A DNA stretch of 64,000 bases from Caprimulgus europaeus (taxonomy: Eukaryota; Chordata; Aves; Caprimulgiformes; Caprimulgidae): NCBI GenBank assembly GCA_907165065.1, contig OU015525.1:6140537-6204536 (forward strand), written 5' to 3'. Every line of letters starts with the position of its first letter. The first letter of the stretch is position 1. A program made the translations under genes and the position numbers. This document shows, piece by piece, positions 12,322 to 26,935 of this stretch. The notes beneath the pieces are model-generated. The model was given only the letters and a program-made list of their open reading frames with translations. It was not told the DNA's origin and did no database searches.

Positions 12322-14040
12322 GTATTTTCATCTCTAAATTCCAGGGAAGCTTCCAAATCACCAGCTTGGTTTCATTTTGTTTGTTTGCTTGTGTGTTTTT
12401 TTCTGTCACATGGGAGTTTTTTGTTCTTTTTTCTTGACTTTGCTTTGATATGAACTGAAGACAAATACCAGGAACTGAATAGGTTCAGGAAACCAAAGTA
12501 ATTTTTTTATATCTATCTTCAATGAATTCACATGCACTTAGTGAGCCAAAGTACATGTTTAATTAACCTTTCAGTTCAGTGAGAGTTTTCTTGGTCAAAG
12601 ATTCTGGGAGCTGTTCTTCTGTGTAGCACTTCCAAGTCTCTGAATACAATTGCAACCAGCTGCTGAAAAATCACAGTGACTGCTTCAAGGTAGCCTGCAC
12701 TCACACAAAAACTGGAGTACTGGAGTGAGAAAGAAACAGAGAGAAGAAAAGTAAGTTCAGAAGGTTATGACGTTAAATGTTCTTTTATTGGGTTTGAAAT
12801 ACACAGAAATTCAGGGCAAACCACAGAATGGTATTGCAACGTGAAGCCTGGCTGTTACAGAGGAAGCTGAAATCAATGCTAAAAGCAATAGAAGATTTGG
12901 CAGCGTAGAATAAAATTCTGGCAAAGTTTGAGCACTCCCAACCTCATGTTTCATCCAGGATGCTAGAGATGGTCTTTAACAGTGATTAAAGACTACAGAT
13001 AAACACTTGGAAAAGTGGGGAGGTTTTAAAATCCTCATGCTGATTCAATGTCTGAGCTATCTACTAAAGCATTAGGTACGAGTAGCAAGACAGCATCCAA
13101 GGAGCAGCCACCTGTAACGTGGACCCAGGGATGGTTTGGTGCAACAGCTGAACTGATAGATGAGGTAGGAATTGTCAGGGTTTATCGGATGGTTGGGATC
13201 TGCCTGTGGCAATGTCCGGAGAAGTGTCTCTTTCTGGAGCTGTTTGAGAGGAATTTTGGAGTCAAATCTTGACATACATCAAGCAGGGAGGCTTTGAAGC
13301 CCAGAAAATATGATTTCTGCTATTACAAGTTAAAGGCCACAGGCTTGGCATTGCTCTGACAGTCAAGGTTTAGTCAGTCTAGACTGATGACTTGGCTTGG
13401 CTTGCCTAGGCTGAGCTGGTTTTAACTTTTTTTTGGGTTTTGTTTTTTTTTCTTAAAAGCATAGCAATCATCTATCAGTCAGGTAACTATGGCCTGTGTC
13501 TGGTTTAGATCAGCTTTTGTTTATAGTTATAAGAAAGAGTCACAGTGTAGATTTCACAGCCTGTGAATGCAAAATAAAAGAGTACAGACATGGGATGACA
13601 CCACAGGTCCCAGACTGTAAAGAAAAACCTTAAAGATAAAACAATGGTCACTGCAGAAGTGCAGCACTATGTTGACCAGGTAAAACTAGTTTTCAAGGTA
13701 AAAGCAACAGAATAACTGCATAATGAGCATAATCAGAAGAAAGAATGTGTTAAGAAAATGTATAAAAATAAATCCCAGCAGAACCAAAACTGAGGAAGAG
13801 CAAAGCATCAGCATAGATATCACATGCCTCCCAGAAGAAAGGGTGAAGAAAACCCCACCACAAATATTGTACTACTTGTGACAGACATCTCAGGATACTG
13901 ACAACATATCATAACCCACCTCCTGCTATTCCGAAGTAAGGCTGAAATAGTCAACCATAGAAGCCAGACAGACATTGGAAGAGTGAACATAGTTCCAAAG
14001 AAAAGGGTAGATAGCAAAAAGTTGGTGGGTTTTTTGCATT

Positions 14041-14067
14041 TTGGTTTGGTTTGGTTTGTTTTTTTCC
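14041..14067. repeat. GGTTT-type simple repeat
   Basis: Tandem ttggt units followed by a T run. Confidence 0.75.
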
Positions 14068-17000
14068 CTTGAATAACAGTTTTGAAAGCATTATTGAGAA
14101 TTCTCTGTATTTACTTGAGCTATGCATGTATAATCATATGACTAGACTAATCATTTGGACTATTACACTATGAAAATTTTAACTGGACTAATCAAAGTTT
14201 CATATAACTCCATATTTATGTGAGATATGCTCCGTTCTTGCCCATAACAAGATTTCAAGAGTGATAGCTTAGAAGACCATCATAAAACTGTAAGAAGCAA
14301 CAATTAGCATTCTGGTTCCTGCTTTTCCAATTTATTTGACTTCATACATGAGACCTGTAAGTTAAGTAGTAGCCTGGAGAGAGACTGTATGGGCGATTAA
14401 ATCTGACCTCTCCCTTCTGGGCAATGGGAATATATTGCATGCAGTCCTAGCCAGCAAAAATCTACCTGTGGAGAAATACTGTTGATATTCCTGTCTACAT
14501 TCTTGTCTAGTTTATTATCTACCACAAAAGTATGAACATTAGAGAAGGAGAATGCATTTTGCTCCACTTCTCTTCTTCAGGTCAGCTTTCAAGCTTTCCA
14601 GTTTCTGTCTGCAACAACATTTAGACAGGAGTAAAAATTACAAAAAAGGAGCAGAATTAGCCCCACTTCCTCGTGCAAGCAGTTAGGGAAGACGTACCCT
14701 ACATAAACAACTATCCTGGACTTGAGGAGAAAATTGTTATATAGCATAATTATTAACATAAGTGTTGTATGTATGTATAAGAGGCCAGCTAGCCTTCTTT
14801 TCTACAGACAGTGACTAATTTGTAATTTAGCATGTTGTGTGCAATAGATGCAGCTGAAGTTATTTCTCATTTTCATGAGAATAGACAACTCTGGTCGGAT
14901 TTGTCCCTGATGTCTACAGTGGTACAAATGGAAGGCAGAAAAAAGCACAGGTCTGCTCTGATGAGCCTCTGCTTACATAAGGGATGTTGTTCGAAGGCAG
15001 TGAAATCTGAAGGAGCCTCTGAAAATTATGCATGATTTTCTTTATTGTGTGAAAGCAGCCCATAAGCTGATTAGGCCCCATCTCCATTGTATTTCAGTTT
15101 TCAGTGTAATTTGCCTTTTGCTATTCCTTTGTTCCTCATGTATACTTTAGCACAAGATTATGTATATTTTTGCTTTTGAAAAACTTAAAATCCTCTTTTC
15201 TTCTTTTTAACTTCTCTTGCAAAAACCTTGGTTTTTTTTTTTCCTCACATAATCTTTTGAGAGCCATACCTACTTGTGCCTGAGGCAATTTCTGAATATT
15301 TTGTTTTCAAAGGTAGGTGAAAAGACAGGATAGAACATTGGCATGAAAACCTTAACCATGGCTGGACTACTGTTGCTGGGTGTGTGTGAGAGAGACAGTG
15401 TGTGCTTATGGTACGTGGGGAAGTGGTCTCCTGATGGTGTTTTTGAAATAGTGGAGAGGTGGCAGATAGGTCCTTCAGTAACCTCACTCACTGCCTCAGA
15501 GAAGACTGCTGTCTGCGAGATACATTTCAGATCTTTTTAATTCTACATTATAAAAAAGATTCATGTTAATATACACAAGTTGGGCTCCCCAAAGTCCTTG
15601 GTGATATAGTGACATGCATTTGTTTGACTTCCAATCCAGAAAGTCCACTTCAAGCTCTGATTTAGAATTGTAAACGTTAATACACAATGCTGACTTATTT
15701 ACTTCACCCCATGAGCTGCTTTCATTAAAAAGAACAATTGATCAAAATAACTAATTAGGTATTTCCATCTTTATTTCTGGTATTGAAATCTCCCAGCCTT
15801 AGCAATTCCCTGCCAAACCAAAAGCACACTTCTCTTGTCCATTCACTTTGGTGCAACTCAGTGAACTTCAGACAAACAACAGCAAAACACATCAGAGATA
15901 AAAAAGGACAGAATTTTAAATTAAAAAATAAATCAATAGCCCATTTTCACAGGGGCAGAAGGGCTTGTCCTATGGACTGTGTTATCCCTGGAAAGGATCC
16001 TAGCACAGTAAATAGAAAATCCTCTCTCTTTTAAACAACCAGTTCCCATAGCGCTGTGCTTAACTCATATCATCAAGTTAATGGCCAAATGCTGTATTTT
16101 ATTTTTTTTCTTGGAAAAGTCATATTTCCTGTTGTTAATGTTTTTTTCAAGTGACACTGAGATTGCTGGGTCTTTCTAGCCATCAACCAACACTGTCTGA
16201 AAGGACCTATCCTCCTTAGAAAACCTAAGACCTACCTTATAATGTGAGAGGTCATTCTGGTCCTTCTGGGAGCATGAAGCCCTGGGAACCTTCAAGAGCA
16301 TCGATCCCTTATTAGAGGTAGGGCTGCCCCAGGATTGTGTTATCCTGAGGTTAACATGAGCCAGCCAGAAAGAAGCAGAGCCCAAAGGATTAGAAACACA
16401 TAGTCCATAACAGCCAGGGAGCTGGAAGGCAGCATCAGCTGGGCTGCCCGAATGGCAGCAATTAACCTCCTGTTGTGACTGGAATAGATCACTTCCCCTC
16501 TGCTGCCTCCATGTCCTCCTCCAGCCTCTGCATAATCTATACAGGCTGTAAATATTTGAGGGGCTGTTATTCAATGGTACTTAGACTGTGCCCAGCACAA
16601 CAAGTCTCAGGAGCTTTTGGAAAGTTCTGGTGTTCAGCTTGACTGCAGGAAGGTCTGGGGTTTCATGTACTGATCCTGCATCAGCCAACAGCTGAACATT
16701 CAGGTCCTGGAACTGTTCTTGCTCTTCATGCTGGGGTGTGTGAATTGACTGAAGTTAACTTGAGGAACTAGTACTTCTGTGATTTTTTCATTCCCGTTTT
16801 ATCCTATACAATGTCCAAGAACAAAAATATCATTAGTCTGGATTTTTCCATATTGATATGCAAACAGAAGGAACATACAGTTAATCAAGTTCCCATGCAG
16901 AGGCATAATGTGAGGAATATTAAGGGTCCTGTCTGCACTGTCTCACATTGTTTGGATGGATATGGTTTATTGTGGTTATTGCTGAAAGTCAATGCTCATC

Positions 17001-20000
17001 TGACGCTTACTCAGAGGGACTTGCAGCTCCCCTGGCTTCCATCCCTATGGCAGAGCAATCTTGCTACCCAGTGATAGATGGGAAATGTGGATACCAGGAC
17101 AGGAATAATGATATACCTTCTATTTATTTACAGGGCAGATGACTGACCTTCCAGAATAAATAGCACAGCAGGAAATTAGATATTCATTTATCTCCTTGCA
17201 AAATGCTCCCCTACAAAACCGAGAAAGTCTCCGCAGATTAAGATCATGGCCTCTCAAACTAGAAGAGAGAGAGCACTGTCACACCAGAGACACCAGACAT
17301 CATCCTTGGCTGTATAACTGAATTCTCTCCTTGTACAATCCCTTCATGATCAACAATCCAGGCTGGTCAGATCACACTTCAAATAGCACAGAGCTCTAAT
17401 CCTTTTCTTTCCAAACTCAGCACTGCTTTAACCTTTGTCTCTGCTGACAGAATAACTTCTGTCCCCAGCCCCTCTGAGGATACATCTTCCTCTAGTCGAG
17501 ACAACAACATCAAAGAATATTTTGGGGCCCTGGTACTGGGCTGTCTGTGCTGCTGAAGTGCTGGAAGGCTCCCTGATATACTTTTGGTCCATGACAACTA
17601 GCATACTCCCAAATGATTCCTGGGCACAGGCTGGAATTTAGGACCTGCCAGGGACAATGAAAAGGACACAGTTTGAATGCAGTCACCTTTTTTTGCAGGC
17701 CAGTACACTTTATTATCACAAACATGTGGTACACCATGCATGCTGGCTTCAGTGTGAAAGAATGTACCCAAGCATACTTAATTTATTTGTATAGATTTAG
17801 CCTGATGAAATTCCAGTGTGTTTCTAAAGTTCTCATGTTTCTTTGCTGGATGCCTGGAGCTGAATCAATCTATTCCCGTTGGTGCTGATAAAAGCCCAAC
17901 TCCCCTAGCTGTTCAAAACAAAAATGAAAAATAAATGGGCTCAAGAACCATTTTATGGTTACAGAACAGCCACTGGTTGACAGAAATTGTGAATAGGTTT
18001 GCTTGCCACAATCGAACAGCTTAGAAAAACATCAGAGACAACACTGCTGCAAACATGACATTCATCAGTACATCTGATGAGAGGTTGCAAATAAGCACTG
18101 GTGTTGCCAAGCATCTGTCAGTGGATATAGGGAGGTCTTGGCCAAATGGGAAACATCTGCATCTTCTCTAAATGAGAATCAGTGGAAAAAAAAATGAAAA
18201 AGTCTGGAAATCAGGCTTTTATTTAAAAAAATCTCATGGTTGTGAGGGAGCACAGACCAAAGTATCTGTGTACTGTTAGAAGATCCATGAAATTCTGATG
18301 ACATCACCATGAGACTATATTATGCAAAACCTGGAGGTGGAAGGACATAGGAAGAGGATCATGCAGAAGAGCTGGGCATAAGTGACACTGCAAGGCAGTT
18401 AAGCAGCATGAAATAAACACAGCCAAACAATACAGCAATCTGTTATTGGTTTAAGAACTTGTTGGAAGGAACAATCCTAAACTCAGATGATCATCTTGCT
18501 ACAATGGTGTTATCAGGTAACAAGAGGGATTCACATGTCATGGCTTCAACTGGTGCTTCCATAAGGGCGGCTGGCAGGGCAAGTAGCTCTTATGATGTAA
18601 CTGGAGTAAGCCAAGCCAACTGGATAAAGCCTACAAGCCTACCACTGGAGACAGCAGTTTCGGAGTCACAATGGAGACATTATAAATCTGTTCTCCTCTC
18701 CCTGCACTTCACTCCTCACCTCCAGGGTATCCAACCCTGCTGTTGTTTGGTGGTTGGTCACAGAGTCCAATCTCCCTGCCCTACAATCTCCCAATTTAGC
18801 CTATAGTTGTATTGTTGTTATTTCCCAGAAGTGGTAGACTAGGTTTTCTCTTGGCTTTAATTGCTCAGTCACTTTGCCTTGTTCCCTTTTGGCACACGGC
18901 TGGAAGTGCTGTCAATGGATCAGGATTAGGACTGTTAAAATTTCTGATAAGAGTGGACTGAAACTTGCTGAACTTTCATCATGACCTTATGAAGGTTATT
19001 CTACTCTTTGTAATGAATGTACATAGTCAGTGTATCTGAGTGGGTAACACCAAAGGCTTGACATGGCTTGAAACAACTCTTGCTCCACATCCCTCTGTAG
19101 GCTACCAGCCTTCCTTGGACTTACACACTCCATCATGCACTGGAATTTATATATAACATAAATAACTGGGCTCTCAGAAACCCAAATACACCCAGAAACC
19201 CCATCACTGATTCCGCTGAAAATCAGAAAATTTCTACTCACATGCTGAAACACGGATGTGAGGACATTATTTTAGGAATCAACACCTTAATTGCAGGGCA
19301 GGCATGACTTGAGGATTTTGGGACCACATTCCTCAGTGAAAAGAGAGCAAAGACAGGGTGAAGGACAATCAGGGCACTAACAGAAGGAAAAAGAACGAAT
19401 GGATGAAAAAGATACATGATGGGTGAAAGATAGGTGGAGGAGGGGGATTCTTTAAAGGTGGGTATTTAAAGTAAGAATTCTCCTGTCTTTAAGGAATAAA
19501 GAATACAACACATTCACATTTGCTTTTTTTTGGCATATAGAATCTGTTCAGTCCCTAGGTAACTGCTGTAATGCTGACCCTAATCTCCTACTTCTTATCT
19601 CTCTGTAGGTTTCCTAAGCCTTTCAGTCCTCCTGAGCAAGCAAGACACCTGGTGTCTACACACCCTGCCATAGCAGCTTGAGTACTGCAGAGTAAAGAGA
19701 TCTTATCAGGAGCAGGAGACACTTCTCAGGAATGATAAAACAACGAGCAAAGCAAGAACTGCTGGGCCAGCTGGTAAGTGTGGAAGCAATGGGCTTCTTA
19801 TTGATTGTACGAGTCTTGCTTACAGAGATGGCTGGAAATCTTTACCTTTGAAATGTTACTCTGAGAAAGCTGAGAACAGAGCAGGAGCCAGTGCTGATAA
19901 GAGGGGTCAATGCAGACTATGGTTGGAATGAAGTTATTAATAAGTAATGAGAATGAACTTGGGAGCTAATCAAATAAAAAAAGATATTTTCTAGTTGGGA

Positions 20001-22414
20001 CATTGCACAAGCACTTGATTGCCATAGTAATGGCAATGGAGAGATCAGAAACAATGAACTGTACAGCAAAAACTGGCTGAATATCCCTCCTTGTGGAAAT
20101 ATCGATTTAAAAGAATGGCTAAAACTGAACAATTTTCCAGAAGAGATATATTTCAGGATATTTAACAGGGATTATGAACAGGAACCAGTGATCTTTGGAG
20201 TGTGTGAAAATTGAAACTAATTCTGGCAAAAAAGATGCTAGATAAACTTGCAATTTCAATTCTTCTAGTTATTACTATCAGAGTGACAATTTAACACAGC
20301 TGGAAACTGAATGTCTAGGCTCTAAAAATTTCTTCAGTCTTTGATATTTTCTCTGAAGCACTACTTGGTGTGAGGCTTAGAGGAAGATATCTGTAGCTAT
20401 GAATGAAAGGGAAGTATCTACCCCCAACTTCACTGCCGCCCCAATGATAATAGTCTTCCTATTCAGTGCTCTAGGATAGCTTCAAAACCCAGGAGACTTC
20501 TACTAAAATTTATGTTTTAAAAAATGATAGAAGTACAAATATCTTTGTTATCCTTTCTTCCTACATTTCTTAGGATTTTTCTATAAGTAAAGCATGTTTA
20601 GAACTTTCCATGATTATTTGTCTTCTCTGTTGAAGCCCCCAGTGTGTTCTGATAGATTAGAAAATTGCTACTACTAAAATAGACTAGGTTATCTAGACAC
20701 GTAAGTAGTTGTAAAGCCAAGCTACTAATAACAACCACCATCAGCTTTTCAGTACTGGAGAAAGGTTTCAGGATAATTTTAAGCCTAATTTCCTAAAGGA
20801 GATCTCCAAGATCCAAGATTTGAATGAGGAAATTAATGGGAAGCAGATGAGAATGCTAGTCTTATTTCCACAATATGAAAAGGCAGCTACAGAGAAAAAT
20901 CCCACAAGAATTGTATTAGACACTGGGAATTTGTAAGTATGGGATCCTACTGGGTAGTTTTCCAAATGAGAAAAGCTGGCATTTCAGAGGTTCTAGTCAT
21001 GCTGCTTTCCCAGCACATCAGAACTAAAAAACTGGAAGACTGCAGAAAAAAAGAGAAGTCTGAGGTACAATATGGGAACCACACCAAGAATAGTTATGTT
21101 TGCTTTTGCTTCTGAGTATATGCACTTGGAGATCAAAATCTGACATCTCTGCTGATTTCCTCAATTTTTTTTGTAAACTACCATGAGGGACTGGACCAAA
21201 CAGCCTTCAAGGCACCAAGAGGGCTTGATCTGTCATTATTTAAAGCAATTAAGTATGTGAATCTTAAGCCTGACTTTAGTGTGATATGGCAACAGGAACT
21301 AAAAGCCCTGCGTGTTCACTATACAGCTTAAACGTGTCCAGTACACAAAGTGGTGTTCATTGCTCTGAAATGGCTAAAGATCATCTTGAATGATGCTAAT
21401 GACCTTCTCTGATTGCGTTTAATCCCTTCACCCTTGCTCCAACCCTTCCTGGGAAGGAGAAGCTTAAAAACAACCCTGATCAAGGGCTTTACTGAAGATA
21501 ATAAGACACACATGGTACCAACTATATCATCCAAGCAGCAACACACACACCATCCAGCTGCCACATGATATGTCTAGACTGTATAGAGGGTTGGGCAGGA
21601 TGGAAAACGAGTAATAGATCAGACCCAGAGTAGGCCCTTTAAGGAGACAGATTATCAAGGTAATTAATGATAGTAGTCATGGAAAAAATTCTCCCTCTCG
21701 CCACAGCTTCTCAGGTGAGGAATCTAGTCAGGGATATAGTGCAGGGCCATGGAAGAGACAGAGAGTAGAAAAAGGACCCTCTTTTCTGCTGCTTGATCAG
21801 ATGATAATGTTAGGAAAAAAATCTTTTTTCAGTGAGGTCTTCTTTTTATAGGTATGATGTGCCTTCCTGACTCACTCTAGGTTTCTCCATGCCTCTATTT
21901 TTTTCCACCAGAAACAAAATTGGCAGGAAAGAAAGCCAGCATATGACTCCATTTAGTGTGGATCCCTTCCTCTAAAGAAGTTCCTAGAGATGGGGAATGA
22001 GCAATCACTGTTCCTCCACAGCCAATGCTCTGCAATGCCTGTTCACATGTATTTGCCCTTTTAGCTACCTTTCTGGGTTACTTACTGGATATGTTAATAG
22101 CATCTAAAGCCATCTGGAGGAGCTGATATTTAGTTATTATTCAAGACTATCAGAAAGAAAATAAAATTAATCTGAAGCTGATTAGAGAGTTCCCCTTCTG
22201 TCCCCTGACCTGTTAATAAAGTGCAATGTACTAATAACTTTAACTTCCCTTCCTATTATGCTCAGATAGGATTTGCCTTTCAAAGGGCTCTGACAAGGTA
22301 AGATAGTTGGCTACTGAATTGGAATGAGTAACATGGGCACACAGAAAATGTGTGTGTGTGTCAAGCTACACCAACCTGATGGCTAAAGTAGCCATCAGCT
22401 CTCATCAGCTAAAA

Positions 22415-22437
22415 ACAAGCAAACAAACAAACAAAAA
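22415..22437. repeat. (CAAA)n simple repeat
   Basis: Four to five consecutive imperfect CAAA units. Confidence 0.8.
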
Positions 22438-25400
22438 TAATTCCAAGTCTTATAGGGAGATTTTGTCTCCTTCACAAGTGAATTGCAGGGACCAGGAGCA
22501 GAAGTTGTGGTGAGACACAGCAAGGGAAGCCACAGTTCTGAGGAGATGGATGGAAGGAGATAAGGGAGAGCTAAGGTGCTAAGAGGTCTCATGAGCAAGC
22601 ATTTGGGTAGTCTGGGTCTTTGTGACATAGTGCTGTTATTGATGACTTCTTTATGCTGAACATAAAACTGTTGGCATAGACAGAGGTACTTTTAACAGAG
22701 CCAAGAGGCTCATCTTACTGAAACTAATGAGCACACAATTCTACTTAACAGGGAAAACTCAGTGTTTTTCCAGATCAGGTGGAGGCGAGACTCTGCTAAC
22801 ACTTGAATTTGAGACCTTGCATGGAATTTAGAAAGGGGATAGGTTTCATATTCACCCTTCTCCACTTGTACAAAAGCTTGATGGGACTGTGTGCATGTAT
22901 GTAGTGACCAACATGTATAGTTGTTTACACCTGATGCTCAGCTAAGGGACATACATTATACCCAAGACAATATGGGTGGGAGGCTTCATTGTTCTTTAGC
23001 TGCAAATAAAATTGGGTGAAGACTACACGCAACTAGGAAAATTGTCTTGGTGAATTTGGAAAAGCCTTTATCTTGGTTCTGCTGCTGTTGAAATCAAGGG
23101 TAGTATCAACACTGATTGCAAAAGATGCAGGACCAAAGCCTTCTAGGATCTGGAGGGATTTCCCAGGGTGTACCTCTGTGTTGTAGCATACACATTCAAC
23201 TTCTGATGATACAGAAGATCTTGTTGGTTTAATTCTAATAGCCACCAAAGTGAATGGAAAGATTCCCATTGAGAGCTGAATTTCTGAATGCAAAACAACA
23301 ATCATTTGTTAGGAAGGCCTTCAAAATACATGGATAATATAATGAACTTGACTGGTGGCATGGAGCACACTGGAGAAGGCTGCGATATCTTAGCTTACAT
23401 CCAGCTTTACACTATGCTCCACAGAAGAGTTGGAGTTGCCTCCATGCCCAGCTCCTCATGTAGCTGGAGAAGAGATCCTTCTGAATTCAAGGGAGAGCAG
23501 CTTATTTGTAGGAAAACAAAGTTCCCTTACTCCTGGCATTGCACTGGAAAGCTGCTAGTTTCCCATGCTTTGCTTGTTCTTCATAATGGAATGTACTTAC
23601 CTCTCAGGAGAAAAGCTATTTTCTTTTTCTTCCTAGCTTCTGAGTGCAAAGCAATAGTAACAAGTAAGAGAAAAATAAATAAAATAGAAGGAGGTGAGTA
23701 ATGAAAATTCCTACAGAGGTGGCAGGACTGAATTCAAAAAGTCCACAGTGAAATGAATGGATCTCCCTCCCACATGCCCACCTGATTGTCCACCTGGAAT
23801 GACTAATACATAAAAAATTCAAATGCTCCCAGGCTTGGTAGAATGGGTGTTCCATATTCCAGTAACTGTACATGGTTCCTTGTGAGTCAGGAGACAAATG
23901 GTGGAGCCAGTGCTGTAGTTGAAATGAGCTTTTGTCTGTTTTGAAACTGGATGTCTCTTGTCCAAGAGTTGAACGCAGAGTCAGAGTGAAGCAAAGGGTC
24001 TATTTACATTTCTAGATTAAGTAATCTGCGAAGTGTTGAATCCAAAAAAGCTACTCTTGACTGATGAACTAGAATATACTCAAAAGCACAGGTCAGTCTG
24101 AAAGTACTAAGATCTCGTTCTTCATGGTTCAGAAGAAACAAAAACTGCTGCTGTACAGACATTCAATGGTACATTGCATGTCTCCAGGATATCGCTAGTG
24201 ATCCACGTGGGCAGGAACAGCAAGTTCTGCATGAGATAATTATTCTAAGATGTCAAAACAAGACCTGGTGCAATTAATTCAACAGCAGCATTAGTGTCCT
24301 ACATGTCAAAGAGAGGACAGAAGAAATGCAGTGAAGGGTCCAGCAAGTCTCCGATGACCTTTTAGTAATAAGCTAGGTAGCATAATATAGCTTAGCAACC
24401 TGGGTTCCTGAGGATGGGGAAAATTGCTTGGTGCAGTTTGATTAGAGATGTATTGCTTTACTTCAAACCCACCACCATCAAAGTCAAATATCTCATCAGA
24501 GGTATTTGTACCCATAAAGCTGCATGGATAAAAGAAAAACCAAAACAAACCCAAAAAGAAACTCAAAAAATGCATTTATTCATGCTGACATCAGAAAATG
24601 ATACAGGATCCTGAAACCAGGAATTGTCAAAAGCTCCTGCTCTTCCCAAAAATATTTCTTGTCAGAATGTTGAACCTGAAACAAGACTAGAAAGGCAGTA
24701 AGCCCCCATGAACTCTGTAAGTTACAGGAACAAAATTTTGAAAGGGTTTTTAGCTCCTCATAGCACATTGCTTGGCCTGGTACTTTGAGTGTAACAGGAG
24801 CCCTGAGTGTAATGCAGTTGTTTGGCTAACTTTCATTATTACAACTTTCCCCCCAGCCCCCACCAAGGAACCTACCTGTTTACATTTTGGTCTCTAGACT
24901 GCAGGAACCACGAAATTGCCCAGCTGGCTGTAGCCAAGACAGAAATGCCACAAGGAGTAAATGAGATAAGAATTTAATTCTCAGTACTTCATGGATAAAC
25001 TATCTCCAGTTTTCTTCAGCTGGAACAAATTGATTGGAGAAGGTATTACAGTGCAACTTGTCTGCCAAAGCTCTCCCAGTATGCTTTAACCATTCCAGAA
25101 TAACTTGTCTATACAGAGACATAAGGAGAGAGCTATTTTTGTGTTTGGATTATCTTCTCTAAATAGGAGAATTAGTCTGAAATTGCTATTCTGGTTGATT
25201 CCATTTGAATCTTTAGAAAGGTGCTTTATCCCGTAGATCCAAAGTGGAATCTGTTTTATAATAAATGTAAAGTGAAATAATGGTGAGAGCAGTGAGACCT
25301 AGTGAAGTAACTCAATCATTTATACTCCAATTCAGCCCATTTTTGAGAGGTTTAAATTATACACAGCAGGTAATCCCATCCTTTAAGTCAAAGGAAACAC

Positions 25401-26817
25401 ATTTGTTCAATCTAAGACACAATGTCTGGGAAGACTGGGATCTATCTGGATTTTCTGAAGGGATGTTCTCTCGACAGAGATTTTTATTTTCTTGGTTGTG
25501 GATATTTTTTCCATTTTTTGTTCAGTGAACAGTGGTACAGATTTTGGCAATGTCACCATGTAATCATGCTTTATTTGAATGGGTAGACTTGAATGGGCTT
25601 TGCTCCCATGGTAACAGATTTTTAGCTGCAATTGTTCTTAGCTTTTTGAAGGTGCCATTAACCAGTGTTCCCAGTGGCCTGATTCTCTATGTGGCTTGTG
25701 CTTTCCAAGAGTGGATCTCAAAAGTGTCAAGGTTACACCAGGCAAAGGGAAGGAGAGTGAGTGACTGGGAAAATGAGATCAAGTCTTTTTTTGTCTTTTC
25801 CCTAATCCTGGACTAGGCAGAGGTCAAAGCAGCCCCAGCAGAGCTTATAGCAGTTAAAAGGCTGTTGCAAATTCTGTCAGCCTCCAGAGTACCTTGTGGA
25901 GGACCATGCCAGTAGGATTCTTTCTGCCCCATCCTGATTCATTTCCGTGGCAATACGCCCTTTACTCAGAAGTGAGCAAAGCCCTCTCACTGTGCCAGCT
26001 GCCACAGGGACCTTCGGCTGCTTCTTGAAGACTTCATCTCTGGGGTTACATCAGCAAACCAGGTAGGGTTATAGCTAAGATTATGGCAATATCTGCAACT
26101 CTGGGGCTGTGTTTAAGGTCACATTTCTGTAGCTATGCTTGCCTTCATTTAATCTTGTTTGCTCTGACGTCAATGCAAATGCAGCAGCAAGCTCATGCTG
26201 TTACATACTCTATTATTATGTTTTTTATCTCTTAAATCATGGCTGGTTTCTTAAGATTGAGTTAAATTTACTATGGCAAGAGGCGGGTTGTTTTAACAGT
26301 GCAATAGTTAGCATGTTGGCATATTCTATCCAAATACAGAGTACAGAGTATCTGCACTTAATAATTCTGTTCAATTGATTGTTGTTATAACAGCCAAAAT
26401 GCTGAGTTCATTGTGAGCTGTGTGTGCCTGTATCCTGGTGCAATTCAGTCCTGAATGCTAATGTATTAGCCCTGCCTATTTTATACATAAACAATTTATT
26501 ACCTTCATATGAATTAAATTTTCATGACATAGATTAATGTATTCTGCCTACCATCTGGAAGGTCCTACAGCGGTCTCCAAATGGTGCTGGGATCCACACG
26601 TCATTGAAATGTAGCTCTTCCCAGAGCAGAGCACAGGAGCTGAATAATACTGCACAACTTTAGGACCATTGGGCAGAGTGGTATAAAACAAACAGCATCC
26701 TGCTGAAGCTAGAGGTAAATTTAGGTTGGAAGAGGTTATAGTGATTTTCTCGAGCAACCCAGCAGATTCAACAGACTCCCAATTCTTGCAAAATGTTAGA
26801 AGGGCATCTATTGATTG

Positions 26818-26935
26818 CAAGGCAGAGAGATGTTCAGTGACTTACCTATGGCTGTGGAGCAAGTCTGTAGAAAAAGTAGTAACAGTTCCTACATCCCCTG
26901 CCTGCCCACTGCACTGCTCTATAAAGCAGTCTCTG
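26818..26935 (-). mobile_element. MIR-type SINE remnant, antisense
   Basis: On the plus strand the order of blocks follows the complement of a MIR element: 'ggcagagaga', then 'ttcagtgacttacctatgg' (the conserved core, complement of the gacctt-gggcaagtcact box), then a 'tcctacatcccctgcctgccc' stretch ending in 'ctgctctataaagcag'. Similarity is by eye and the element is much diverged, as expected for an amniote-wide relic. Confidence 0.5.

Larger units (their letters stand above)
12322..26817. other. Long gene-free unique stretch
   Basis: About 14.5 kb without a supported gene or a clear interspersed repeat. The largest open frames here, 16,176-16,574 (minus) and 23,288-23,701 (plus), have no codon-like composition, recognisable domain or splice context, and I treat them as chance frames. 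Simple-sequence patches include GGTTT units at 14,041-14,067 and CAAA units at 22,415-22,437. The low repeat density compared with 42-53 kb would suit an intron or a regulatory desert. Confidence 0.5.

Noticed and set aside
16176-16574. Minus-strand 132-codon frame
   Set aside because: Cys/Ser/Trp-rich chance-like composition, with no domain and no splice support.
23288-23701. Plus-strand 137-codon frame
   Set aside because: No recognisable domain, contains a Phe run from a T tract, and lacks a credible exon structure.
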